Source: Flavobacteriales bacterium (GTDB lineage: Bacteria > Bacteroidota > Bacteroidia > Flavobacteriales_F > PHOS-HE28). From it: a DNA stretch of 64,000 bases. A program made the position numbers and the translations under genes. The stretch covers positions 2,711,001 through 2,775,000 of the forward strand of contig JADJWA010000001.1 in the NCBI GenBank assembly GCA_016716605.1, in the 5' to 3' direction. Every line of letters begins with the position of its first letter. The stretch's first letter is position 1. The notes below the pieces were generated by a model. That model ran no database searches, was not told where the DNA came from, and saw only the letters and a program-made list of their open reading frames with translations. Positions 51,630 to 60,218 of the stretch are shown piece after piece.

Positions 51630-52814
51630 CTATCGTTCGATCACGCGGAACTCCACACGCCGGTTGATGGCGCGGTTGGATTCGCCATCGTTCGGCACCA
51701 AGGGCTTGCTCTCTCCGTAGCCCTTCCAGGAAAGTCGCTCCTGCTCCACTTTCTTCTTCAAGAGGTAGTCCACAACAGCCTTGCTGCGGGCATCGCTCAG
51801 CTTGAGGTTGTACTCGTCACTGCCCTGATCATCGGTGTGGCCTTCGATCTCCACGCGCAGGTACGGGAAGTCGGTCATCAGGTCCACGAGCTTCTCCAAT
51901 TCCTTCTCGTAGCCGGGCAGCAGTTCAGCCTTGTCGAACTCGAATTGCACGTTGTCCAGGCGCACGCGCGTGCCCACGGCCGGCTCCACCTGGTGGATGT
52001 TCACGGTGGTGCTGCTCACATGGTCGGGCACCACGGGGCGAGGCGGGGGAGGCAGGCTTTCCTTTGGCTTCGGGGTCAAGGCTGTTCCGGGTGGTGCCAC
52101 GCGCACGCTCACATCGTCGATGAAGTAATAAGCGCCGCGCTCGCCTTGCGGCTGGCGCTCGTGCTGGGTGGCATCGTCGCCATAGAAGTTCCCGATAATC
52201 ACGAAGCGCTCAGTGCCGGTGGCATCGAACACCCCGCGCACCTTGTGCCAACCGCCCTTGATGAGCTTCTCTTCATTCACCGTGGGGGTGATGTGGAGCG
52301 GCAGCCGGTCGCGCGTGCTGATGGGCGCATCGGTGAAGAGCAGGCCCACGTTGTTGCTGGCATCGTTGCTCTTCACGGCGCGCAAGGCCCAGACCTCGGC
52401 GATGTAGCGCACGCCGGCTTGCAGCGGTTCCTTCAGTTCGGCCTGGACGTATTCGTGCCAGTAGGTGGGCGTGTTGCCCTTGCCGTAGGTCTTGATGCCC
52501 ACCATGCCGTGGCCGCTGTGGGTGCTCTGCTTGCCGCCGCTATGCTGCCTGGGGTGCGCCCAGCATTCGGGATCGAGGGTGGTGCTGAAATGGTCGGGCG
52601 TGGTCTGTGTGGGTGAGCTCCAAGCCGTGATGTTGGCGGCGAACTTCTCGGGATCGGTGGTCCACACGCACGAGGTCTTGATCACCTCCTCGAAGCCGGG
52701 GTTGGGCACCAGATTGGGCATGGTGTCGTTGAGCATCGCACGCTGGAAGACGTTCTGCGCGGAAGCCGCGCCCAGCAAGGCGCAGCAGGGCAATAAGGAG
52801 ATGATTCGGACCAT
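51630..52814 (-). CDS. OmpA family outer-membrane protein
   Basis: 394 residues. Signal peptide at 1-19 (IISLLPCCALLGAASAQ). Residues ~30-245 form a carbohydrate-binding-like beta domain (NLVPNPGFEEVIKTS, VQAELKEPLQAGVRYIAEVWALR, YYFIDDVSVRV). A Pro-rich linker (PKPKESLPPPPRPVVP) follows, then the OmpA C-terminal peptidoglycan-binding domain (FEFDKAELLPGYEKELEKL, VEIEGHTDDQGSDEYNLKLSDARSKAV, NRAINRRVEFRV). It ties the outer membrane to the wall. A TAGCTTCG element lies 4 nt upstream. Divergent from the ABC exporter. Confidence 0.92.
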   Translation of the reverse strand: MVRIISLLPCCALLGAASAQNVFQRAMLNDTMPNLVPNPGFEEVIKTSCVWTTDPEKFAANITAWSSPTQTTPDHFSTTLDPECWAHPRQHSGGKQSTHSGHGMVGIKTYGKGNTPTYWHEYVQAELKEPLQAGVRYIAEVWALRAVKSNDASNNVGLLFTDAPISTRDRLPLHITPTVNEEKLIKGGWHKVRGVFDATGTERFVIIGNFYGDDATQHERQPQGERGAYYFIDDVSVRVAPPGTALTPKPKESLPPPPRPVVPDHVSSTTVNIHQVEPAVGTRVRLDNVQFEFDKAELLPGYEKELEKLVDLMTDFPYLRVEIEGHTDDQGSDEYNLKLSDARSKAVVDYLLKKKVEQERLSWKGYGESKPLVPNDGESNRAINRRVEFRVIER

Positions 52815-52818
52815 GCGG

Positions 52819-52826
52819 CGAAGCTA
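52819..52826 (-). promoter_or_regulatory. Predicted -7 element (TAGCTTCG on - strand) of the OmpA-like gene
   Basis: 4 nt from its ATG. Confidence 0.5.
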
Positions 52827-52960
52827 CCCGGGCGGAAAGGGCGGCATGGGCGCATGCAGGCCCACGAAATGAACGGGCGGATGTGGAGTGGGGCCGATCG
52901 CCGCTCTCGTCGATCATGCGCCGCTCGTGTATCGCGCCGGTGCTCTTCGGGTGGGCCCGG

Positions 52961-52968
52961 TACTTTCG
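52961..52968 (+). promoter_or_regulatory. Predicted -7 element (TACTTTCG) of the ABC exporter operon
   Basis: 24 nt before the ATG at 52993. Confidence 0.5.
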
Positions 52969-52992
52969 GCGCTGACCCGCATTCCACCCGCG

Positions 52993-53697
52993 ATGATCGA
53001 TCTCAAAGGCATCCGCAAGGCCTACCGCATGGGCGCCAACATCCTGCCCGTGCTCAAGGGCATCGACCTGCGGGTTGATGGCGGCGAATTGGTGAGCATC
53101 ATGGGCGCCAGCGGCAGCGGCAAGAGCACCTTGCTCAACATCATCGGCATCCTCGACGGCTACGACCAAGGCGAGTACCTGCTCGATGGCATGCTCATCA
53201 AAGGGCAGAGCGAGACGGAGAATGCCCTGCTGCGCAGCAAGTACATCGGCTTCGTGTTCCAGAGCTTCAACCTGATCGGCTTCAAGAACGCCATGGAGAA
53301 CGTGGCGCTGCCGCTTTACTACCAGGGCGTGGCGCGCCGCAAGCGCAATGATCTGGCGCTATCCATGCTCGAGAAGGTGGGCCTGAAGGATTGGGCCAAG
53401 CACATGCCCAACGAGATGAGCGGCGGGCAGAAGCAGCGGGTGGCCATCGCGCGGGCGCTGATCAGCAGCCCCAAGATCATCCTCGCCGACGAGCCGACCG
53501 GCGCATTGGACAGCACCACCAGCCATGAAGTGATGGAACTGCTCACCAGCGTGAACAAGGAATTGGGCCTCACCGTGGTGATCGTGACGCACGAGCGCGA
53601 GGTGGCCGCTGCCACTCAGCGCGTGATCTATCTACGTGATGGCCTGATCGAGAACGCCCACATGGACCCTGCAAGCCTGCTGGCCGATGTTCGATAG
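52993..53697 (+). CDS. MacB-type ABC transporter ATP-binding protein
   Basis: 234 residues from ATG 52993; the upstream in-frame extension is not conserved-looking. Walker A GASGSGKST (~38-46), Q-loop FVFQSFNLI, signature MSGGQKQRVAIARAL (~141-155), Walker B IILADEPTGALD (~162-173), His switch VIVTHE. It is the LolD/MacB-type ATPase of the three-component exporter whose permeases and adaptor follow. A 15-bp direct repeat links its 3' end with the start of the next gene. Confidence 0.94.
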   Translation: MIDLKGIRKAYRMGANILPVLKGIDLRVDGGELVSIMGASGSGKSTLLNIIGILDGYDQGEYLLDGMLIKGQSETENALLRSKYIGFVFQSFNLIGFKNAMENVALPLYYQGVARRKRNDLALSMLEKVGLKDWAKHMPNEMSGGQKQRVAIARALISSPKIILADEPTGALDSTTSHEVMELLTSVNKELGLTVVIVTHEREVAAATQRVIYLRDGLIENAHMDPASLLADVR

Positions 53698-53825
53698 GAT
53701 TCACGGCAGGGGCGAAACGGCGCGGGGAATGCACTGTGGAGTGTCGTCGTTCTTGCTTTCGCGATTCGATTTCACTGCGCCACTGCACCTCTGCGGCCCA
53801 AACTCCTTCACCGATGTTCGATAGG
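53684..53825 (+). repeat. 15-bp direct repeat CCGATGTTCGATAGG flanking a 112-bp insertion
   Basis: Copies at 53684-53698 (end of the ATPase gene, containing its TAG stop) and 53811-53825 (containing the permease ATG), 127 bp apart. One copy would let the two genes overlap as in an uninterrupted operon. Confidence 0.6.
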
Positions 53826-55055
53826 GAGAAATGGGGCGAGGTCTTCGAGAGCATCGGCAAGAACAAGCTGAGGGCGGCGCTCACGGGCATCAGCGTGTTC
53901 ACGGGCATCTTCATGCTCATCATCCTGCTGGGCCTCGGCAAGGGGCTGCGCAATGGCTTCGAGTACGGCTTCCGGAATCAGAACGTGAATACCATACATG
54001 TTCGCGGCGGCACGACCCTGAGGGCGTGGAAGGGCCTGCCCCCGAACCGTCGGGTGACCCTGGAGAATTCGGACATGGCCGCCTTGCGGCTGGGCGTCCG
54101 CGAACTGGAGCACAGCAGCGGGGAGTACTGGCTGTGGCGCGGCGAGAGCGTGCTGAACAACGGTGAGCGCTATGGCAACTACACCATCCAGGGGATTGAG
54201 CCCGCGTACTTCCATGTGGAATCACAGATCATTGAAGCCGGCCGGTACATCAATGAGCCGGACCAGATCGAAGGGCGCAAGGTGATCGTGATCGCCAACG
54301 ATGCGCGCGAGAAGCTCTTCGGCGCGGAAGACCCGCTGCACCAATGGATCCAGGTGAACGGCATCCCTTTCGAGGTGGTGGGCGTGTACCGCTTCGAGCA
54401 GACACAGGGGCAGAACCAGCGTAGCAAGGTCTTCATCCCCCTGAGCACCGCGCAGCGCGTCTTCGGGGCCTACACCACCATCGATGAGTTCCACTTCACG
54501 CTTGGCAAGGCCACGCTCGACGAGAGCAAGCGCGCCGTGAGCCGCGTGAAGAGCATCCTTGCCGCACGGCACAACTTCGACCCTTCTGATGAGCGCGCGA
54601 TATGGGTGGAGAACTCATTGGAGAACTACACCATGTTCAGCGGCGTCTTCATGGCCATCAGCACCTTCGTGTGGGTCATGGGCATCGGCACCATCATCGC
54701 GGGCATCATGGGCGTGAGCAACATCATGCTGATCGTGGTACAGGAGCGCACCCGCGAGATCGGTGTGCGCAAGGCCTTGGGCGCAACGCCACGATCCGTG
54801 ATGGGCCAAGTGATGATGGAAGCGCTGATCGTGACCAGTGCAGCGGGCTACGGCGGCTTGCTGCTCGGACTGGGTTCCTTGGAGGCGATCGCGCGGCTGT
54901 TGCCCGGCGGCCCCATGTTTCGCCGGCCTGAAGTGGACATCAGCATCGCGATCCAGGCGCTCATCCTGCTCATCATCACCGGTACGCTTGCAGGCCTCAT
55001 GCCCGCGCGCCGTGCCGCTCGGATCCGTCCCATCGAAGCGCTCCGCGATGAATGA
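53814..55055 (+). CDS. MacB-type ABC transporter permease 1
   Basis: 413 residues from ATG 53814. N-terminal membrane helix (LTGISVFTGIFMLIILLGLG), a large periplasmic MacB_PCD domain, then three helices in the FtsX-like domain (GVFMAISTFVWVMGIGTIIAGIMGVSNIMLIVVQERTREIGVRKALGATPRSV). The end LMPARRAARIRPIEALRDE is the standard MacB/LolC tail. It pairs with the second permease and the ATPase, likely as a heterodimer, to move a lipid, peptide or protein substrate. Substrate unknown. Confidence 0.93.
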   Translation: MFDREKWGEVFESIGKNKLRAALTGISVFTGIFMLIILLGLGKGLRNGFEYGFRNQNVNTIHVRGGTTLRAWKGLPPNRRVTLENSDMAALRLGVRELEHSSGEYWLWRGESVLNNGERYGNYTIQGIEPAYFHVESQIIEAGRYINEPDQIEGRKVIVIANDAREKLFGAEDPLHQWIQVNGIPFEVVGVYRFEQTQGQNQRSKVFIPLSTAQRVFGAYTTIDEFHFTLGKATLDESKRAVSRVKSILAARHNFDPSDERAIWVENSLENYTMFSGVFMAISTFVWVMGIGTIIAGIMGVSNIMLIVVQERTREIGVRKALGATPRSVMGQVMMEALIVTSAAGYGGLLLGLGSLEAIARLLPGGPMFRRPEVDISIAIQALILLIITGTLAGLMPARRAARIRPIEALRDE

Positions 55056-55083
55056 TGAGCAACCCTCACCCCCTGTCACCCCA

Positions 55084-55094
55084 CAACCCTCAAC
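55084..55094 (+). repeat. Leader 11-mer CAACCCTCAAC, copy before permease 2
   Basis: Identical to 29644-29654 and 56385-56395. Possible translation-enhancing leader or mobile microrepeat. Confidence 0.45.
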
Positions 55095-55106
55095 CTGCAG
55101 TGCACC

Positions 55107-56360
55107 ATGTTCGACCGTGAGCGATGGGGTGAGATCTGGCAGACGCTGAGCCGTAACAAGCTCCGCAGCTTCCTCACGGCCTTCGGCGTGGGCTGGGGCA
55201 TCTTCATGCTCATCCTCATGCTGGGCGCGGGCAATGGCTTGAGCAACGGTGTTGCGGGCGCCTTTGAAGGCTGGGCCAGCAACGCGTGCTATGTGTGGGC
55301 CCAGACCACCTCGCTGCCCTACAAGGGCCTTCCGCGCGGGCGCTCTTTCGATTTCGACAACGACGACATCGCGCTGATCAACCAGCGGGTGAAGGGCATC
55401 GAGGCGTTGGCCCCACGGCTGCAGCTCGGTGGCTGGCGCGGAGGCAACAATGTGGTGCGCGGCAACAAGACCGCAGCGCTGACTGTGAATGGCGATCTGC
55501 CCTCGATCATGCGGATTCAGGGCACCTACGTGGAGGAGGGCCGCTTCCTGCACGAGCGCGATGTGCTGGAGAAGCGCAAAGTGTGCGTGATCGGCAGGCG
55601 CGCCGTGCAATTGCTCTATGAGCCGGATGAGAAGGTGCTCGGCTCGTGGATCCGGATCAATGGCGTGTACTTCCAGGTTGTTGGCGTCCACATGCCCAAG
55701 GCCAGCGCGGAGATGGGGAACGACCAGACGGCCGTGATCTACGTGCCATTCTCCACTTTCCAAACGGCGTTCAACGCGCTCAATCAAGTGCATTGGTTCG
55801 CGATCACAGCCCGGCCCGGCACACCGGCCTCCCAAGTGCAGGCCGACGTGAAGAAGCTGCTGGCCGTGAAGCACCGCGTGCATCCGGACGATGACATGGC
55901 CTTCGGCAGCTTCAACGTGGAGGAGATGTTCGACATGACCAACGACCTGCTCACGGCCATCACAGCGCTTGCCTGGTTCGTGGGCATCTGCACGCTCATC
56001 GCAGGGGTGGTGGGCGTGAGCAACATCATGCTGGTGGTGATCCGTGAGCGCACTAATGAGATCGGTGTTCGCCGCAGCATCGGCGCCACGCCGGGGCGCA
56101 TCACCGCGCAGATCGTCCTTGAGGCCCTCACCCTCACCCTCATCGCCGGCTATAGCGGACTGCTCCTCGGCATGCTCCTGCTCGAAGCCGTGAGCAGTGC
56201 CGGCCTGGAAGGCGCCTTCTTCGCCAAGCCCGAGATCGACCTCGTTACCGCGCTGGTGGCCCTCGCTGTGCTCGTGATCAGCGGTGTGCTTGCCGGACTT
56301 TTCCCCGCGCGCCGCGCGCTCGCCATTCGCGTGGTCGATGCGCTAAGGGCGGATAAGTGA
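55107..56360 (+). CDS. MacB-type ABC transporter permease 2
   Basis: 417 residues, a paralog of the preceding permease. It begins MFDRERWGEIWQTLSRNKLRSFLTAFGVGWGIFMLILMLGAG, has the periplasmic domain, then the FtsX-type helices with VVGVSNIMLVVIRERTNEIGVRRSIGATPGRI and ends LFPARRALAIRVVDALRADK. It starts 51 nt after permease 1; the spacer contains CAACCCTCAAC (55084-55094) 12 nt before the ATG. Confidence 0.93.
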   Translation: MFDRERWGEIWQTLSRNKLRSFLTAFGVGWGIFMLILMLGAGNGLSNGVAGAFEGWASNACYVWAQTTSLPYKGLPRGRSFDFDNDDIALINQRVKGIEALAPRLQLGGWRGGNNVVRGNKTAALTVNGDLPSIMRIQGTYVEEGRFLHERDVLEKRKVCVIGRRAVQLLYEPDEKVLGSWIRINGVYFQVVGVHMPKASAEMGNDQTAVIYVPFSTFQTAFNALNQVHWFAITARPGTPASQVQADVKKLLAVKHRVHPDDDMAFGSFNVEEMFDMTNDLLTAITALAWFVGICTLIAGVVGVSNIMLVVIRERTNEIGVRRSIGATPGRITAQIVLEALTLTLIAGYSGLLLGMLLLEAVSSAGLEGAFFAKPEIDLVTALVALAVLVISGVLAGLFPARRALAIRVVDALRADK

Positions 56361-56384
56361 CCAATTCTCAACGCGCTTTGGCAT

Positions 56385-56395
56385 CAACCCTCAAC
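56385..56395 (+). repeat. Leader 11-mer CAACCCTCAAC, copy before the adaptor gene
   Basis: Identical to 29644-29654 and 55084-55094; it lies 19 nt before the ATG at 56415. Confidence 0.45.
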
Positions 56396-56414
56396 ACACA
56401 ACCTGCTCTCCTGC

Positions 56415-57527
56415 ATGAAACGCTTCCTCCGCTACCTGCTCATCGCTGCCATCGTCCTTGTCGTGCTCTGGTCCTTTGCCTTCTTGTACAGCAAGGGCGC
56501 CAAGAAGCCCGATGAGTTCGCCATTGAGAAGCCCAAGAAGGCCAATGTGATCAAGAAGACCGTGGCCAACGGCAAGATCGTGCCGCGCAAGGAGATCCTG
56601 ATCAAGCCCGTGGTCAGCGGCATCATCCGCGAACTGTACGTGGAGGCCGGCCAGCAGGTGAAGAAGGACCAGCCCCTGGCCAAGATCCAGATCGTGCCCG
56701 ACATGCTCAGCCTGAGCAACGCTGAGAACCGCGTGCGCACGGCGGAGATCAATGGGCAGAACGCCCAGATGGACTTCGACCGCAACAAGCCGCTGCTGGA
56801 TAAAGGGGTGATCAGCGCTGCCGAGATGCAGCGCTTCGATATCGCCCTGCGCAGCGCCAAGCAGGACCTTGAAGCAGCCAAAGAGGCGCTGCAAGTGGTG
56901 CGCGACGGCATCAGCCGAAGCAGCGCGGGCAACACCATCGTGCGCAGCACCATCGAGGGCATGGTGCTCGACGTGCCTGTGAAGGAGGGCAACAGCGTGA
57001 TCGAGCGCAATAACTTCAATGAAGGCACCACCATCGCCGCGATCGCTGACATGAGTGACCTGATCTTCCAAGGCAAAGTGGATGAGAGCGAGGTGGGCAA
57101 GGTGCGTCTGGCCATGCCCGTGGTGCTCACCGTGGGCGCTATCGAGAACGCCACCTGGGATGCGGAGCTGGAGTACATCGCGCCGAAAGGCGTGGAGGAG
57201 AACGGCGCCATCCAATTCGAGATCCGCGCAGCGGTGAAGCTCGCACAGGGCCAGACCCTGCGCAGCGGCTACAGCGCCAATGCCGACATCGAACTCGAGC
57301 GCCGCGACAGCGTGCTCACTGTGCCCGAGAGCGTGGTTGAATTCAACGCGAAGGGCGATAGCGCCTTCGTGCAGGTGAAGAACGGGGAGGAATGGAAGCG
57401 CACGTGGATCAAATCCGGACTGAGCGACGGCATCAACCTCGAAGTGCTCGACGGCGTAACCAAGGACACCGAACTGAAGGGAGCGAAGAAAGACGAAGAG
57501 GTTAGCGTGTCGGTGGCGGTGGATTAG
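56415..57527 (+). CDS. Membrane-fusion (HlyD/MacA-type) periplasmic adaptor
   Basis: 370 residues. One N-terminal membrane helix (~7-27, YLLIAAIVLVVLWSFAFLYS). A lipoyl-like half-motif (ILIKPVVSGIIRELYVEAGQQVKKDQPLAKIQ) and a coiled-coil hairpin (~95-150) are followed by the second lipoyl half (IVRSTIEGMVLDVPVKEGNSV) and beta-barrel/membrane-proximal strands. It would bridge the ABC permeases to an outer-membrane channel; a TolC-like gene is not in the window. It ends in a 4-nt convergent overlap with the TIGR01777 gene. Confidence 0.93.
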   Translation: MKRFLRYLLIAAIVLVVLWSFAFLYSKGAKKPDEFAIEKPKKANVIKKTVANGKIVPRKEILIKPVVSGIIRELYVEAGQQVKKDQPLAKIQIVPDMLSLSNAENRVRTAEINGQNAQMDFDRNKPLLDKGVISAAEMQRFDIALRSAKQDLEAAKEALQVVRDGISRSSAGNTIVRSTIEGMVLDVPVKEGNSVIERNNFNEGTTIAAIADMSDLIFQGKVDESEVGKVRLAMPVVLTVGAIENATWDAELEYIAPKGVEENGAIQFEIRAAVKLAQGQTLRSGYSANADIELERRDSVLTVPESVVEFNAKGDSAFVQVKNGEEWKRTWIKSGLSDGINLEVLDGVTKDTELKGAKKDEEVSVSVAVD

Positions 57528-58435
57528 GGCACCAACGCCGCGACGGCCTCCTTCATCGTTCCAACCTTGAACCGGTAGCCCAGCTCCTGCGCGCGGGTCG
57601 GAAGCACCCATCGGCTCTTGAGCACCAGCTCGGTCTCCGTGCCCATGAAGCGCGCGCCAAGCTCAAGCATCCAGCGCGGCGACGGCAGCGCGATCCATGG
57701 CTTGATGCGTTCCCGGAGAATCCGCATCACTTCAGTCTGACGCAAAGGGCTGGGCGCTGAGAGGTTGATTATCCCTTGCGCCCTCGGCTCTTCGATGAGC
57801 CATACGAAGAAGCTCGCCACGTCAGTTTCATGCACCCAGCTCATCATCTGCTGGCCGTTGCCGTGCCGTCCGCCCAAGCCCCATCGCGCCAATTGCGCAT
57901 AGCGCGGGAATGCGCCGCCCCGGTTGCTGAACACAATCGCGCAGCGCACCGCCACTTGGCGAGCACCTTCGCGCTTGTGCCGGAAGAATTCGTTCTCCCA
58001 CGCTTTCACCACCTGCGGGCTGAAGTCGTTGCCCAATTCACCATCAATCTCGTCCATGGGCCGGTCCTCGGCGTGGCGATAGACCGTTGCACTGCTGAGG
58101 TTGATCCACACGGGTGGTGGTGATGCGATCGATAGCATGGCCTCGCCCAGCGCATGCGTCGATTCCAAGCGGCTGTTAAGGATGGCCGCCCGGTTCTCCG
58201 GCGTGTAGCGGCAATCCACGCTTCGGCCGGCGAGGTTGATGAGCGCATCGGCGCCATCCAGCTCGCTCCACCAAGCGCCTCGTGAGCGGCCGTCCCATTG
58301 CACCATACGAGCATTGGGGTGCTGCTTGATGCCGGGACGGCGAGTGAGAACTGCCACCTCATCACCGCGCTCCGTGAAGTGCTGTTGCAGGATCTTTCCG
58401 ATGGTTCCGGTGCCGCCGGCAAGGATGATCTTCAT
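57524..58435 (-). CDS. TIGR01777 family NAD-dependent epimerase (SDR)
   Basis: 303 residues. Rossmann N-terminus MKIILAGGTGTIGKILQQHF, DALINLAGRSVDCRYTPENRAAILNSRLEST, and the typical C-terminal DUF1731 region (PSPRWMLELGARFMGTETELVLKSRWVLPTRAQELGYRFK). Extended SDR of the SDR39U1/YfcH group; substrate unknown. It follows the paralogous membrane-protein pair by 33 nt and is probably the last gene of that leftward operon. Its stop overlaps the stop of the adaptor gene on the other strand. Confidence 0.92.
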   Translation of the reverse strand: MKIILAGGTGTIGKILQQHFTERGDEVAVLTRRPGIKQHPNARMVQWDGRSRGAWWSELDGADALINLAGRSVDCRYTPENRAAILNSRLESTHALGEAMLSIASPPPVWINLSSATVYRHAEDRPMDEIDGELGNDFSPQVVKAWENEFFRHKREGARQVAVRCAIVFSNRGGAFPRYAQLARWGLGGRHGNGQQMMSWVHETDVASFFVWLIEEPRAQGIINLSAPSPLRQTEVMRILRERIKPWIALPSPRWMLELGARFMGTETELVLKSRWVLPTRAQELGYRFKVGTMKEAVAALVP

Positions 58436-58468
58436 GGCTGGTCATGCCGGGCTCGGCCCGATATCGCG

Positions 58469-58882
58469 TTAATGTGTGGGTTGGGTCACCAGGGGCATGG
58501 GATTCAAGCTCCCGCCATTCTGCCGCGCTTTCCGCCTTCCGCGGAAGAAGAGGAAGAGATTCAGGAAAAGCATCACGCCGAGGTAGATTGCGAAGCCGCC
58601 CACTTTCCCTGCCAGCGCCTCCACCACTTCCTGGTTGGTGTCGAAGGGGTCATTGTCCCAGCGCGGGCCAATCTGCATGATGCGCAGCGCGAAGCCGATA
58701 TTGAGCAGGTAGAAGCCGACCTCGAACAGCTTGTTCGTGGCGTCGGCAATGTCTGTTTTGCCCTTGAAGATGTCGAGCATGAACACACGGCCGTTGCGGA
58801 AGAGCGTGCGCGCCACATAGAGCGTGAGCAGCAGCACGATGGGCAGGTAGATGAGGTAGGTGAGGACGATCTTGCTGGTCAT
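58469..58882 (-). CDS. Membrane protein, paralog A
   Basis: 137 residues with three hydrophobic segments (~6-25, 55-72, 92-112). The core RNGRVFMLDIF..DATNKLFEVGFYLLNIGFAL matches the neighbour at 58921 (see that entry), so the two are tandem paralogs. No family recognised. Not part of any known system that I can name; encoded between a SAM methyltransferase unit and the TIGR01777 epimerase. Confidence 0.75.
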   Translation of the reverse strand: MTSKIVLTYLIYLPIVLLLTLYVARTLFRNGRVFMLDIFKGKTDIADATNKLFEVGFYLLNIGFALRIMQIGPRWDNDPFDTNQEVVEALAGKVGGFAIYLGVMLFLNLFLFFRGRRKARQNGGSLNPMPLVTQPTH

Positions 58883-58920
58883 GGCAATTGGTGTTTGTCA
58901 GGGTGCTTCAGTTTGCCCCC

Positions 58921-59280
58921 TTACGGGGTTGTTGTGCGTTGCTTGATCCGGCTCCAGATCAGGAGCACGGCGATGTTCTGGTAATGGAGTCCGGCGAGCG
59001 CGAAGAGGATGACGGCGATGTGCCGGCTCAACGTGCCCAGCATCTCCTGCACCGTAGTGATGGGCTCCCATTGCGCTAGGACCAGCGCGATGTAGCCGAG
59101 GTTCACCGCGTAGCAGCCCACAAGCAGGATGTTGTTCGTAGCATCCACGAAGGCCGCATCGTTATCGAAGATCCTGAGCATCCAGATTCGCCCATGGCGA
59201 TGGCAGAGCTGTGCCACTGCCACTGCGATGGCGAGCATCGCAGGGAAGAAGAGGGCGTAGGATGCCAGGTTGAGGTTCAT
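58921..59280 (-). CDS. Membrane protein, paralog B
   Basis: 119 residues with three hydrophobic segments. Shared with paralog A: GRxxMLxIFx7DATNx4VGxYxxNxG (here RHGRIWMLRIFDNDAAFVDATN, then VGCYAVNLGYIALVLAQ) and a C-terminal helix. The start is 4 nt after the methyltransferase stop, so both are co-translated. The shared Arg-Gly-Arg and DATN motifs face the same position between helices 1 and 2, suggesting a common ligand or partner site. Function unknown. Confidence 0.75.
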   Translation of the reverse strand: MNLNLASYALFFPAMLAIAVAVAQLCHRHGRIWMLRIFDNDAAFVDATNNILLVGCYAVNLGYIALVLAQWEPITTVQEMLGTLSRHIAVILFALAGLHYQNIAVLLIWSRIKQRTTTP

Positions 59281-59284
59281 CGGA

Positions 59285-60160
59285 TCATGCCTTGCGCGCG
59301 GTGATCATCAGATAACGGAACAGGTCGCGTTGCGTGCCTAGCACGATGCCCAACAGGCAGCTGCGCAGGTGGGCGCGTTCCAATTCGTCCAGTCGAGCGC
59401 CGGTAGCGAGACGATCGAGCCAGCAGCGGATCATGAGCATGGGACCGTGTACCGCGCTCAGGGCCACGTTCCAGCCCATGTCGCGCACGCGGATGTCCAC
59501 GAAGCCCGCTTGCTCCATCGCTGCGATGAATGCTCCCCGCTGCGGGAAGCAGGGGAGGGCCCAGCCGCGCTCCACCGTTCGCACCATGCGTCTCCGCCAT
59601 CCGGTCGCGGGCTTCAGCATGAAGCCATCCACGAGCGCGATGCGCCCGCCGGGCTTCAGGATGCGCGCCGCCTCATGGATCACATCACGCTTGTCCAGAT
59701 CTGCACCGTAGCACAGGCTCTCCAGGGCATACACGCCGTCGGTGCTGTCATCCGCGAGTCCGGTATCCCGGAAATCGCGCTGATGAAGCGCCACGCTCAA
59801 TCCTTCGGCATCGGCCTGTGCCTGCCCGATCCGCACTTGTTCCTCCACCACGGTGTAGGCGTCCACATCCACGCTGTAGGTGCGGGCCGCCAGCCTCGCC
59901 GCGCTGCCGTATCCGCATCCCAGGTCGGCCAAGCGGTCCGCCACCCGCGGTTCCAGCCTGCGCACCACCTGAATCACCATTTCCTCCAGCATGGCCTTGC
60001 GATCGAGGAAGCTCATGCGCGGTTGCCAGAACCCGAAGTGCAAGTGGCCCTCTGCGCTCCAGCGCTGGTAAAGGGCAGCGCTGGCATGGAAGTGCGCGGT
60101 CACCTTGGGGTCCACGGCACGGATGCCGGAGCGTGGCGCGGTGCGATGGAGCGCGGTCAT
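59285..60160 (-). CDS. Class I SAM-dependent methyltransferase
   Basis: 291 residues. The SAM motif I is LADLGCGYGSAARLAARTY (~77-95), with VALHQRDFRDTGLADDSTDGVYALESLCYG and ILKPGGRIALVDGFMLKP as motifs II-III. The layout (an early HLHFGFWQPRMSF and a late variable region) resembles methyltransferases of small or lipid substrates such as gamma-tocopherol- or sterol-type enzymes; the substrate is unknown. It begins the leftward operon and shares a 12-mer at the same 4-nt distance from the start as the upstream regulator. Confidence 0.85.
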   Translation of the reverse strand: MTALHRTAPRSGIRAVDPKVTAHFHASAALYQRWSAEGHLHFGFWQPRMSFLDRKAMLEEMVIQVVRRLEPRVADRLADLGCGYGSAARLAARTYSVDVDAYTVVEEQVRIGQAQADAEGLSVALHQRDFRDTGLADDSTDGVYALESLCYGADLDKRDVIHEAARILKPGGRIALVDGFMLKPATGWRRRMVRTVERGWALPCFPQRGAFIAAMEQAGFVDIRVRDMGWNVALSAVHGPMLMIRCWLDRLATGARLDELERAHLRSCLLGIVLGTQRDLFRYLMITARKA

Positions 60161-60164
60161 GTCC

Positions 60165-60176
60165 TTGCGGTTTGAA
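60165..60176 (-). promoter_or_regulatory. Shared 12-mer TTCAAACCGCAA before the methyltransferase
   Basis: Reads TTCAAACCGCAA on the - strand, 4 nt from the ATG; identical to 60724-60735 before the regulator gene. A near -7 element TAACTTCA overlaps it. Confidence 0.5.
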
Positions 60177-60218
60177 GTTACAGGAAGTATTGAAACATTG
60201 CGGGTAAAAAAAGGGCGA

